Of a stretch of DNA of 43,923 nt, positions 25,083-32,859 are shown in pieces; the stretch's first letter is position 1; every line of letters starts with the position of its first letter. The stretch is from JALHTV01 sp049510055 (GTDB lineage Bacteria > Planctomycetota > Phycisphaerae > SM23-33). A model generated the notes under the pieces. The model ran no database searches, was not told the DNA's origin, and saw only the letters and a program-made list of their open reading frames with translations. Position numbers and translations under genes: made by a program. Where the stretch lies: positions 1-43,923 of the forward strand of contig JBEKZI010000028.1 of the NCBI GenBank assembly GCA_049510055.1. Reading direction: 5' to 3'.

Positions 25083-26519
25083 TCAGTTCGCCGGCCCGGC
25101 CAAACTGTTGATGTATTCCTCGATGTTGGTGTAGCCGTCCCCGCTTCGCGAAGGGGCCGAGGCGTCGTTTGGGTCGTGGGGATTCAGGCCGTGGGCCTTC
25201 TCCCAGGCATCGGGCATGCCGTCGCCGTCGCTGTCCAGCGGCGCCGAGCCTCCCTTCAAATCCGGCCAGCCGCCGACGTCCTTCTGAGAGTCGATGATGC
25301 CCTTGCCGCCGCCGCCCCATTTCGTGCCGTACTTGGCCGTGCCGGTGCGGACTTCCTCGATGATCCGGGTGTCGAGGCTGTCGCGCACGGGCCTGTTGTC
25401 CCCCACGTCGTCCAGCACCAACGCGTAGGCCTGCTCGGCCGTCTGCGTGGTCAGCGGCGCGGCGGGGAAAGGCTTGGCGGCCCGAATTTTTTCCAAGGCC
25501 GCCCTGTTCGCGTGCTCCAACTGGACGCCGCCGTCCCAATTGTCCTTGGTGATTTTCGGGAACCCCTCGACGTAGTTGTCGGCCACGTACCACCGGCCGG
25601 AAGGCGAAGGCTCCACGATGCGGTTCCGGACGGATTCCCTCGTGGCCGGCCCGGCCTTGTAGTAGTTGGCGACCATGTTGACCTTGCCATCTTCGCCGCC
25701 GTAGGCGCTGTTGTGCCCCCAGTTGTAAATGACGTTGTTGCGGTAGTCGCTCAAGCCGCTGGTGAACCGCGGATTGCGGCTGGTGTGGTGGGCCAGGAGG
25801 TTGTGATGGAAAGAGGATGTGTCCCCGCCCCATATGCCGCCGTAGCCGTGAGGACCCTTGGCGTGGTGGGAGGCGTTGAGGCTTTCGGCGATCAGGCACC
25901 ACTGGATCGTCACGTTCTGGTTATCGTAGAACGAGACGCACTCGTCGATGCTCCAACTGGCGGAGCAATGATCCAGGATGACGTTCCGGCAGTACCGGCC
26001 GCCCATGGCGTCGTCATCGCGAGGGGTCACGTCGCCCAACCGCGCGCGAATGTAGCGGATGACCACGTCGTGACAGCCATCTCCGACGCCGACCTCCCGG
26101 CCTGCAAAGCAGACGCCGTCGCCCGGGGCCGTCTGACCGGCAATGGTCACGTAGGGATTGTTGATGTCGATATTCCGCTTCAGCCAGATGTTGCCGCCGA
26201 CGGCAAAGACGATGATCCGAGGCCCCTGGGCCTCGATGGCGGCCCGGAAGCTGCCCGGGATGGGCGGCGAGTGCTTGTCATAGTCCTCCAGCGTCGTCAC
26301 GACGTACACCTTGCCGCCGCGCCCGCCCGGCGTGAATGCCCCGAATCCCTCGGCGCCGGGAAAGGCGGGGATGGCCTTGGGGGGCTTTGCGTCCGCGCCG
26401 GCCGGCCCGCCGTGAGCAGAGTCGAACGGCGCGGACGTCGCCTCCTGGAGCCCGCAACCGCAGATGTACAGAGCCCCTAAGACCAAACTCACGACCCCTC
26501 GACGGCTCGCTGCGGACAT
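25083..26519 (-). CDS. secreted pectate lyase-like protein with calcium-binding C-terminus
   Basis: This 478-residue protein has a hydrophobic signal ending in ALYICGC, a possible lipobox (the Cys before Gly is atypical). The catalytic part is a right-handed beta-helix: PAFPGAEGFGAFTPGGRGG near 50, IDINNPYVTIAGQTAPGDGV near 118, VVIRYIRARLGD near 150, NVILDHCSASWSIDE (about 180) and SRNPRFTSGLSDYRNNVIYNWG (about 245). These are pectate lyase family signatures and imply beta-elimination of polygalacturonate-like glycans. The C-terminus has DSDGDGMPDAWEKAHGLNP, a calcium-binding repeat like thrombospondin type 3 units. The ATG at 26517-26519 has AAGGAA 6 nt upstream; the ATG six codons earlier lacks a site. 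It is convergent with the DUF4175-like gene. Confidence 0.88.
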   Translation of the reverse strand: MSAASRRGVVSLVLGALYICGCGLQEATSAPFDSAHGGPAGADAKPPKAIPAFPGAEGFGAFTPGGRGGKVYVVTTLEDYDKHSPPIPGSFRAAIEAQGPRIIVFAVGGNIWLKRNIDINNPYVTIAGQTAPGDGVCFAGREVGVGDGCHDVVIRYIRARLGDVTPRDDDAMGGRYCRNVILDHCSASWSIDECVSFYDNQNVTIQWCLIAESLNASHHAKGPHGYGGIWGGDTSSFHHNLLAHHTSRNPRFTSGLSDYRNNVIYNWGHNSAYGGEDGKVNMVANYYKAGPATRESVRNRIVEPSPSGRWYVADNYVEGFPKITKDNWDGGVQLEHANRAALEKIRAAKPFPAAPLTTQTAEQAYALVLDDVGDNRPVRDSLDTRIIEEVRTGTAKYGTKWGGGGKGIIDSQKDVGGWPDLKGGSAPLDSDGDGMPDAWEKAHGLNPHDPNDASAPSRSGDGYTNIEEYINSLAGPAN

Positions 26520-26659
26520 CGACGATTCCTTTCCCATCCAGGCGCCGCGCGAGGCACAAACCTCACTGGGCCTAACGCCTTCCTCGGCGGTTTATGGCGG
26601 TCAAATCCGGCGGCGGGATGCCGGTGCAAGAAGCCGCTCCGAAGGACGGCCGCGTGGAT

Positions 26660-26665
26660 TATACT
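26660..26665 (+). promoter_or_regulatory. possible -10 box of a leaderless ykgJ-like transcript
   Basis: TATACT ends 7 nt before the ATG at 26673 (4 nt before an in-frame GTG). I find no convincing -35 box. Confidence 0.3.
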
Positions 26666-26672
26666 GGCAGTG

Positions 26673-27116
26673 ATGACCGACGATGCGGACAAAACGCCTT
26701 GGTACGCCGCGGGGCTGCGCTTCGGCTGCCTCTGTTGCGGCCGATGCTGCGCGGGGCCGGGGGCGGGCTACGTCTGGGTGACGGCGGAGGAAATCGCCGC
26801 CATCGCCGGCCACCTGGGCGTCTCCCTCGAGCAGATACATCAAACGTACGTGCGGCGCGTCGGCGATCAATGGAGCCTGCGCGAGCGCAGCGACAACCGC
26901 GATTGCCTGTTCCTGTCTCCGCCGGGTCCGGCGGGGCGAGTCTGTTCCATCTATGCCGTTCGCCCGGCCCAGTGCCGCACCTGGCCGTTCTGGCCGGACA
27001 ACCTCCGTGGCCCCGATTCCTGGACCTACGTCGGGGCGCGCTGCGGGGGAATCAATCACGGAGAACTCTTCAGCCTCCAGGAAATCCAGGCCCGACGCGA
27101 TGCCACACACGAATAA
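26673..27116 (+). CDS. YkgJ-family cysteine-cluster protein 1
   Basis: This 147-residue protein has the YkgJ (zinc/iron-chelating) cysteine pattern. FGCLCCGRCCAGPG is near residue 17, and the second cluster CSIYAVRPAQCRTWPFWP near 90-107 provides the C-x(n)-RP-x-x-C motif. The family is often annotated as a putative Fe-S or zinc cluster protein; its biochemical role is unclear. The reading frame overlaps the next gene by 17 nt, and that gene is a paralogue, so the pair is probably co-transcribed. An in-frame GTG directly before the ATG is an alternative start. Confidence 0.8.
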   Translation: MTDDADKTPWYAAGLRFGCLCCGRCCAGPGAGYVWVTAEEIAAIAGHLGVSLEQIHQTYVRRVGDQWSLRERSDNRDCLFLSPPGPAGRVCSIYAVRPAQCRTWPFWPDNLRGPDSWTYVGARCGGINHGELFSLQEIQARRDATHE

Positions 27117-27585
27117 CAGCCGCGATGGCCGCGCCCTCCTGCCGGCGGAGCAGGTCGCGGCCTGCCGGGCCGACGAGGGTTTTCTGCGGGCACTGCGAAA
27201 CCTTTACGCCGCCGCCGATACCGCCGTCGCGGTGCGGGGGCTGGCCTGCAAGGCCTGCGGCGCCTGTTGCGACTTCGCCCGCGCCGGCCATCGGTTGTAC
27301 GTCTCCACCGGCGAGTTGGCGCTGCTGGTCCAGACCCCGCCGCCCCAGCCCCCCCGCGCCGGGGGGCGATGCCCTTACCAAGTAGAGGAACGCTGCACGA
27401 TTCACCCGCGACGGGCCTTGGGGTGCCGGCTGTTCTTTTGCGACCCCCCCGGGCGGGAGGGGTCCGGGGAGACTTACGAAGCCTTCCATGCCCGGATCCG
27501 CCAACTGCACGATGCCCACGGCCTGCCGTATGCCTACGTGGAGCTGACCGCCGCCCTGGCTGAGTTGTTCCCCGCCCCCCGCTGA
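27100..27585 (+). CDS. YkgJ-family cysteine-cluster protein 2
   Basis: This 161-residue protein is a second YkgJ-type cysteine-cluster protein. The first cluster is CKACGACCDFARAGH (about 45-59). The second is CPYQVEERCTIHPRRALGCRLFFC (about 88-112), with an extra Cys pair and a longer C-terminal helix region (YEAFHARIRQLHDAHG). The ATG at 27100 overlaps the end of paralogue 1 by 17 nt. The two differ strongly in sequence, so the duplication is old or they arrived separately. The metal and role are not known from sequence. Confidence 0.8.
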   Translation: MPHTNNSRDGRALLPAEQVAACRADEGFLRALRNLYAAADTAVAVRGLACKACGACCDFARAGHRLYVSTGELALLVQTPPPQPPRAGGRCPYQVEERCTIHPRRALGCRLFFCDPPGREGSGETYEAFHARIRQLHDAHGLPYAYVELTAALAELFPAPR

Positions 27586-27590
27586 CGCCC

Positions 27591-28097
27591 TTACGCCTTG
27601 AGACTGACAGGAATGACTTGGAGATCGTCGGTCTCCGTGTTCAGCACGGCGACGGTGTGGGGGTGGCAGTCGTGCAGTGCGCCGGGGTTGATAACCCGCA
27701 CGCATCCGACGCGCGTGTCGGCGACTTTGTGCGTGTGGCCGTGGCAGACATAGGCATACTGGCCGCCGGCGACCAGTTGCTTGAGCAATGCTTCATCGTG
27801 GCCGTGCACGGCCGCCAGGGTTCGCCCGCCGCCCAGCGGAATCGTAATCATCTGCTCGTGGAAGCACAGGCCGTGCGCGGCGGCGGTGTCGGCCAGGGCC
27901 TCAACGTAGGGGCGGTCGATGTTCCCCGTCACGACGTAGCAGGGCACGGCGGCCGCGGCCATGGCCTCCAGGCACTCCAGGGAGCCGACGTCGCCGCAGT
28001 GCACGATCACCTCGGCGCCGGCGGTCTGGAAGGCTGCCACGGCCGCCCCGAGACGCTCCAGGTGTCCGTGGGAATCTGACAGGATGCCGATCTTCAA
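27591..28097 (-). CDS. YfcE/MJ0936-type metallophosphoesterase
   Basis: This 168-residue protein has the compact calcineurin-like phosphodiesterase core. Motifs are GILSDSHGHLERL at residues 4-16, VIVHCGDVGSLEC (about 30-42), VTGNIDRPYVEAL (about 55-67), VHGHDEALLK and CHGHTHKVAD (about 118-127), and VINPGALHDCH near 135. The metal ligands are all present, suggesting a small-substrate phosphodiesterase that uses Mn or Ni. Translation begins at a TTG (complement of 28095-28097), with GGAG about 9 nt upstream. It is the last gene of the minus-strand envelope-glycan run. Confidence 0.9.
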   Translation of the reverse strand: MKIGILSDSHGHLERLGAAVAAFQTAGAEVIVHCGDVGSLECLEAMAAAAVPCYVVTGNIDRPYVEALADTAAAHGLCFHEQMITIPLGGGRTLAAVHGHDEALLKQLVAGGQYAYVCHGHTHKVADTRVGCVRVINPGALHDCHPHTVAVLNTETDDLQVIPVSLKA

Positions 28098-28124
28098 CGC
28101 ACTTCTCCGGTAGCAGGCCGCGCC

Positions 28125-29348
28125 CTAGGCGCCGCGGCCCGACCCTTCTTGATGATGCAGCCGGCGGAAAACCCACCGTTGCGACAGCACGAAATTGAAT
28201 ATCAGCCCGACGAGAATGCCCACGACGGCGGCGGCGAGCTTGTGGGCGTCAAAGAAGGCGACCTTCGTCGGCAGCAGCACGCTGATGAACCAGTTCACCA
28301 CGGCGCCGGCGCTGCATGCCACGACGAATTTCCAGTACTGCTCCAGCGCGTTGCCGCCCCGGCTGTAACTGAAGGTCAGTCGGCGGTTGAAGAAGAAGTT
28401 CCACGTCATGGCGATCCAGATGGCCAGTCCCCTGCCAACGGCCAGGGCCAGCCCGGCCCTGTGCACGGCGAAGAAATTGTCCTGGGGAAACAGGGTCCCG
28501 ATCATCCCGCGAAAGTGCGGCACGGCCAGGGCGATCAGCAGGGCGTAGCTGCCCAGGTCCACCACGGAGCCCGTGCCGCCGACGAGGCAGAACTGAAGCA
28601 ACCGCGAGAGCGTGCCGTACTTGAAGTCCGCCAGGCGCTTGAGATGCTTGATGTAGTTCAACTGTTCCTTGAGGTTCAGCTTGCTGGTGCCGAACCGCCG
28701 GTTGGCGAAGTGGATGGGCACCTCGCGGATGTTCCGGCAGCCGCATTTGACGATCAGCTCCAGGGCGATCTTGTAGCCGATGGGGTTGAGATCCACGGCG
28801 CGCTGAAAGGCCGCCCACGGAAAGGCGAAGAACCCGGCCATCGGATCGGCGGCCTTCGTGAAGGGCCGGGCCAGGATCGTGGCGACTTTGCTGTTGAGCC
28901 AGCGGAACATGCCCCAGCTCTCGTCGGTGCTGGCGCCAGGGACATAGCGGCTGCCGATGACGAAGTCCGCCTCGCCGGCGGCCAGATGCTCCAGCATTTT
29001 GGGGATGGCCTCGGGCGGGTGGCTGAGGTCGGCGTCCATGCAGACCAGCACGTCGCCGTCGGCTTGGCGGAAGCCGGCGATCACGGCCGAGCTGAGGCCG
29101 CGCTCCCCGATGCGCGTGATCAGGCGGACCGGCACGCCTTCGGCGGCCAGGGCGGCAATCACCCGATCGCTACCGTCGCGGCTGTCGTCGTCCACGACGA
29201 TGACTTCCCATCGCCGCCCCAGGGCGGACATCACCTCCGCCAGCCGCTCAATCAGCGGGCGGAGGTTCTCGACCTCCTTGTACGTCGGCACAATGACGGA
29301 CACCGCACCGGTTCGGCTGATCGGGGGGGTAGGTGGGGAGGATGTCAT
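28125..29348 (-). CDS. GT2 glycosyltransferase fused to a GtrA domain
   Basis: This 407-residue protein resembles polyprenyl-phosphate mannosyl/glucosyltransferases. Residues 14-240 form a GT-A domain: VSVIVPTYKEVENL, EVIVVDDDSRDGSD, GLSSAVIAGFRQADGDVLVCMDADLSHPPE (DAD metal motif near 110) and GSRYVPG near 144. A GtrA-type membrane domain of four helices covers about 255-400, beginning QFCLVGGTGSVVDLGSYALL. The likely product is a lipid-linked hexose made on the cytoplasmic face, with GtrA helping move it. The TMTC-like GT-C protein ends 26 nt upstream on the same strand and is a candidate user of the lipid-linked sugar, which is an inference. Confidence 0.9.
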   Translation of the reverse strand: MTSSPPTPPISRTGAVSVIVPTYKEVENLRPLIERLAEVMSALGRRWEVIVVDDDSRDGSDRVIAALAAEGVPVRLITRIGERGLSSAVIAGFRQADGDVLVCMDADLSHPPEAIPKMLEHLAAGEADFVIGSRYVPGASTDESWGMFRWLNSKVATILARPFTKAADPMAGFFAFPWAAFQRAVDLNPIGYKIALELIVKCGCRNIREVPIHFANRRFGTSKLNLKEQLNYIKHLKRLADFKYGTLSRLLQFCLVGGTGSVVDLGSYALLIALAVPHFRGMIGTLFPQDNFFAVHRAGLALAVGRGLAIWIAMTWNFFFNRRLTFSYSRGGNALEQYWKFVVACSAGAVVNWFISVLLPTKVAFFDAHKLAAAVVGILVGLIFNFVLSQRWVFRRLHHQEGSGRGA

Positions 29349-29374
29349 GCCAGGCGGCCTTTCTGTCGGGGGAC

Positions 29375-31990
29375 CTACGGCGGCGGCTCGACGGCGCTGT
29401 AGGGTCGATGCGACTTATATAAATCGATCCTCCGCTGGAGGGCCGAGAGGGTTTTTTCGTCGGTCTTGCCCCTGGCGGCCTCCAGCGCCTGCTGCTCGGT
29501 TTTGACGGCCTCGTCAAAGCGGCCCGCCTCGCTATGGACCATGGCCAGCGCGTCCAGGGTCGGCCAGTCGCCGTTGTGGGTCATCTGGCAGGCCTTTTGG
29601 GCCAGTTGGAGGGCCTCGGCCGGGTCGCGGCTGGGACCGCTTTCCGGACGGGCCAGGAGTTTGGCCAGGTCGCACATCGGAGCCGGCCATTGAGGATTAA
29701 GCTCCACGGTCTTGCGATATTCGGCGATGGCGGGGGCTATTTGCCCCGTGCGAGCCAGGGCCAGCGCCAGGTTCCCATGGGCTATGCTGTTGGACGGCTC
29801 GGCCTGCGCGGCCAGGGTCAAATGCGTCACGGCGCTGGCGGGGTTGCCTCCCATCAGCAGCAGCAGGCCCAGGTGGTATCGGGCTTCGGTGTATGCCGGC
29901 CACAACGTCACGGCGCGGGTGAGCCACGACAGGGCCTCGTCGTGCCGCCCTTGCTCCTGGTCGATGATGGCGATCTGGACCATCGACGGCACGGCGGCGT
30001 CGGGTTGGAGGCGCAGCGACTGCTGGAAGTCGGCCAAGGCGTCGGGCGTTTTGCCCAGGGTTCGCAGGAGCATGCCCCGACGGTAATACGTCTCGAAGTA
30101 GTTGGGGGACAATTGTATGGCTTGGGTCAGCTTCGCCAGGGCTTCCTCACGGCGCCCGGCCATCGCCAACGTCTCGGCATAGACGATGTAAAAGTCCGGG
30201 CTGGCCTGCAGGTTCATGCGGTGGGCTTCTTCCAGCCACTTGATCGCGTTGGAAAGATCTCCCTTCTGCCGGTAGGCCAGGCCGAGGTTCATAGCCGCCT
30301 GGGGCTGAAAGTGATTTTTGGACACTTCGAGGGACCGGTGAAGGTAAGGGATCGCCTCGTCCGCCCGGCCGAGATTCAACAGAACCAAGCCGGTATTGTT
30401 CTGGGCCGCCCCGTCGGTGGGACGCAGCTCCACCGCCTTGCGGAGATGCGCCAGGGCCTGCTTCAGCACCGCGTAGCGGTGGGTCTCGTTGGGCTCGTTC
30501 ATGACCGTTTCGGCCAAGGTGGTGCCCAGGTTGTACTGGCCCATCCAGGCCCCCTCGAAGTAGGGAAGGTTATATTCCCACAGGGTGAGCTGGTCGTGAT
30601 ACACCAGCGTCTGATTCCAGGTCATCACCCCCAGGATACACACCACGGCGACGGCGAGGCACACGCCCACCCAGCGCACCAGGGGCTTTCGCCGCTGGAA
30701 GAACCACGTCCCCCCGCCGACGACCAGCGCGATGACGCCGATCATCGCCAGATACTGCCAGTGGTCAGCCACCAGGGAGTGGACGTAGAAGTACATGTCG
30801 AAAAAACCCAGGACCGGAAACAGCATCAGCAGGAAGTACCCCAGGCCGAAAATCAGGTGCCGGGCCCAAGCCCGCCGATGCAGGCACAGCAGCACCGTGG
30901 CCGAAGCCACCAGCGCCACCCCCGGCAGATACCACCACAGCGAACCGGCGTGGATGTTCCATCGGTTGTAAATCATCAGCAGGGTGGTGGGAACCAGGTC
31001 CTTGTAGAGATAGAACCACGGCGCCGTGCCCGCCAAGGCCAGGCGCCAGCCCCAGGTGCCTTCGCCGGGTTTGTAGACGTCTTCGCCGCGGATGACGTGA
31101 GCGATCTGAAGGCTGACAGCCAGCCACGACGCCAAGGCGGCCAGAAGGAAGAACGGCGCCGTCCGCACCAGGTCCGCCGCCAGGGGCCTGAAAAATCCAC
31201 CCACGGCGCGCGGGTCGATCAGGCGGTCCAGGAAATCGCGCGCGCGGAGCTGCCCTTGTTCCCGCCGCCACCACCCGGCCAGCAGCAGCACCACCGGCAA
31301 CGTCACCATCGAGGCCTTGGAAAGCAAGGCCGCCAGGAACATCGCCAACGACAAGACGTACCACCGCCATCGCCGCGCGTTCTGGAAATTAAAGTAGCAC
31401 AGGAACGTCAGCAAAAAAAAGATGATGGACAGCGTGTTCTTCCGCTCGCTCACCCAGGCCACCGAGCAGACGGCCACCGGATGCACCGCGAAGATCAGCC
31501 CGCCCAGGAAGGCCCCGGGGATCGACAGCTTCCTTAACACCAGCCACACCAGCACTGCCGCCAGCGCGTGCATGAGGCAGTTGGCCGCGTGATAGGGAGG
31601 AGGATTGTCGCCCCAGCACTTCCACTCCAGCCACAGCGTGCTCCAGGTGATGGGATAATAGTCCGGCACCATGTCGGCCAGGGCGGCGTCCGTCTTAATC
31701 CAGGGGAACCACTGCACCACCCACGGCGCGTGCGCCTCCAGCCAGGGGGCCTGCTTGCAGACCAGCGCGGAAATCCAGAAGATCCGCAGGCCGTCGGGGT
31801 GATGCATCGGAGGATATTGGGTGATCAGGAGGTTGTCGTCCCAGATCCACCGGGACTGCATGGCGGGAATGTAGACGAACATCGCCGCCGCGAAGATGAC
31901 GGCGGCCCGAAGGGCCCAGCCCTTAAGGTTGGAAAAATCCCGGCCGACCTCGGGGCGACTTATCGATGGATTACTGGCCGAAACAGCCAC
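29375..31990 (-). CDS. TMTC-like membrane glycosyltransferase with TPR repeats
   Basis: This 871-residue protein has an N-terminal GT-C-type membrane half (about 1-500, about 11-12 helices). The first loop carries IWDDNLL at about 49-55, an Asp-Asp motif typical of GT-C enzymes using lipid-linked sugars, followed by YYPITWSTLWLEW and FAVHPVAVCSVAWVSERKNTLS (about 170). The C-terminal half (about 500-850) holds about nine tetratricopeptide repeats, e.g. AAQNNTGLVLLNLGRADEAI and YYRRGMLLRTLGKTPDALADF. This is the architecture of eukaryotic TMTC O-mannosyltransferases and many bacterial homologues. Translation starts at a GTG with GGAG 9 nt before. It sits between ispD and the GT2-GtrA gene. Confidence 0.85.
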   Translation of the reverse strand: MAVSASNPSISRPEVGRDFSNLKGWALRAAVIFAAAMFVYIPAMQSRWIWDDNLLITQYPPMHHPDGLRIFWISALVCKQAPWLEAHAPWVVQWFPWIKTDAALADMVPDYYPITWSTLWLEWKCWGDNPPPYHAANCLMHALAAVLVWLVLRKLSIPGAFLGGLIFAVHPVAVCSVAWVSERKNTLSIIFFLLTFLCYFNFQNARRWRWYVLSLAMFLAALLSKASMVTLPVVLLLAGWWRREQGQLRARDFLDRLIDPRAVGGFFRPLAADLVRTAPFFLLAALASWLAVSLQIAHVIRGEDVYKPGEGTWGWRLALAGTAPWFYLYKDLVPTTLLMIYNRWNIHAGSLWWYLPGVALVASATVLLCLHRRAWARHLIFGLGYFLLMLFPVLGFFDMYFYVHSLVADHWQYLAMIGVIALVVGGGTWFFQRRKPLVRWVGVCLAVAVVCILGVMTWNQTLVYHDQLTLWEYNLPYFEGAWMGQYNLGTTLAETVMNEPNETHRYAVLKQALAHLRKAVELRPTDGAAQNNTGLVLLNLGRADEAIPYLHRSLEVSKNHFQPQAAMNLGLAYRQKGDLSNAIKWLEEAHRMNLQASPDFYIVYAETLAMAGRREEALAKLTQAIQLSPNYFETYYRRGMLLRTLGKTPDALADFQQSLRLQPDAAVPSMVQIAIIDQEQGRHDEALSWLTRAVTLWPAYTEARYHLGLLLLMGGNPASAVTHLTLAAQAEPSNSIAHGNLALALARTGQIAPAIAEYRKTVELNPQWPAPMCDLAKLLARPESGPSRDPAEALQLAQKACQMTHNGDWPTLDALAMVHSEAGRFDEAVKTEQQALEAARGKTDEKTLSALQRRIDLYKSHRPYSAVEPPP

Positions 31991-32091
31991 TCAGCGCTCT
32001 CCAGGCACTCATCTAAGGCCCCTATCCTATACAGACGTTGGCGGAATGGGGCGAGTTTTTGCAGTTTTCGTATGAAATTGCCCCGCCCTGT

Positions 32092-32823
32092 TCACCACTG
32101 GGCCTCTTGGAAGGGATGGCCGGGCGGGGCGGCCTTGGGGCGGGGCAGTGAACCAATCACAGCCGCCGCCAGCGCCAGGTCGGCCGCGGTGGTGATCTTG
32201 ATGTTCCGCGGATCGCCCCGCACCACCGACACGCGGTAGCCCGCTGCTTCCACCAGGCGGGCGTCGTCGGTCGCTTCCTGGTCCTGCGCGTAGGCCGCCA
32301 GCAGCCAATCCCGCCGGAAGACCTGGGGCGTCTGGGCCTCCCAGACCTCGCTGCGGGCCAGCGTCTCCTCGATGACCCCGCCGGCGGAGACCCGCTTGAG
32401 CGTCCCGTGGACCGGCCAGGCCAGGATGGCCGCCCCGGTCTTTTCCGCCTGGGCAAAGACCGCGTCCACCCACACGGGGCTGACGCAGGGGCGGACGGCG
32501 TCGTGCACGCAGACCATCTCGGCCTGGTCGGCCAAGTGCGCCAGGGCGTTGCGGACCGACTGGCTGCGCGTCGGCCCACCGGCCACCACCGTCACGCCCA
32601 TCAGGCTCAGATGCGAGCCGAAGCGGCGCTGCACGTCGTCCTGATCGGCGGGGGCGATCACCAGAAGCACCTGGCAGACGTCGTGGCGCGAGGTAAAGGC
32701 CTCCAGGGCGCGAATAAAAACCGGCCGATCGCCGATCCGCTGGAAGATTTTATTCTCGGCGGCGCCGAACCGCTTTCCGGCCCCGGCGCCCGGCACGATC
32801 ACGGATATTTTTGCCTTAGCCAT
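32092..32823 (-). CDS. ispD: 2-C-methyl-D-erythritol 4-phosphate cytidylyltransferase
   Basis: This 243-residue enzyme transfers CMP to methylerythritol phosphate in the MEP isoprenoid pathway. The nucleotide-binding N-terminus reads IVPGAGAGKRFGAAENKIF (about 8-26), followed by VHDAVRPCV (about 104-112), LKRVSAGGVIEETLAR, QTPQVFRRDWL (about 163) and TDDARLVEAAGYRVSVVRGD (about 184). The usual 'PAAGxGxRMG..KPKQ' loop has diverged to PGAGAGKRFGAAENK, with Asn before the catalytic Lys rather than Pro, but Lys is kept. Context fits a supply of polyprenyl carriers to the neighbouring glycosyltransferases, though ispD is also needed generally. ispF is not adjacent. Confidence 0.93.
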   Translation of the reverse strand: MAKAKISVIVPGAGAGKRFGAAENKIFQRIGDRPVFIRALEAFTSRHDVCQVLLVIAPADQDDVQRRFGSHLSLMGVTVVAGGPTRSQSVRNALAHLADQAEMVCVHDAVRPCVSPVWVDAVFAQAEKTGAAILAWPVHGTLKRVSAGGVIEETLARSEVWEAQTPQVFRRDWLLAAYAQDQEATDDARLVEAAGYRVSVVRGDPRNIKITTAADLALAAAVIGSLPRPKAAPPGHPFQEAQW

Positions 32824-32859
32824 GCGTTCTTTCTCAACTCTCCGGGCCCATGGCGGCGC

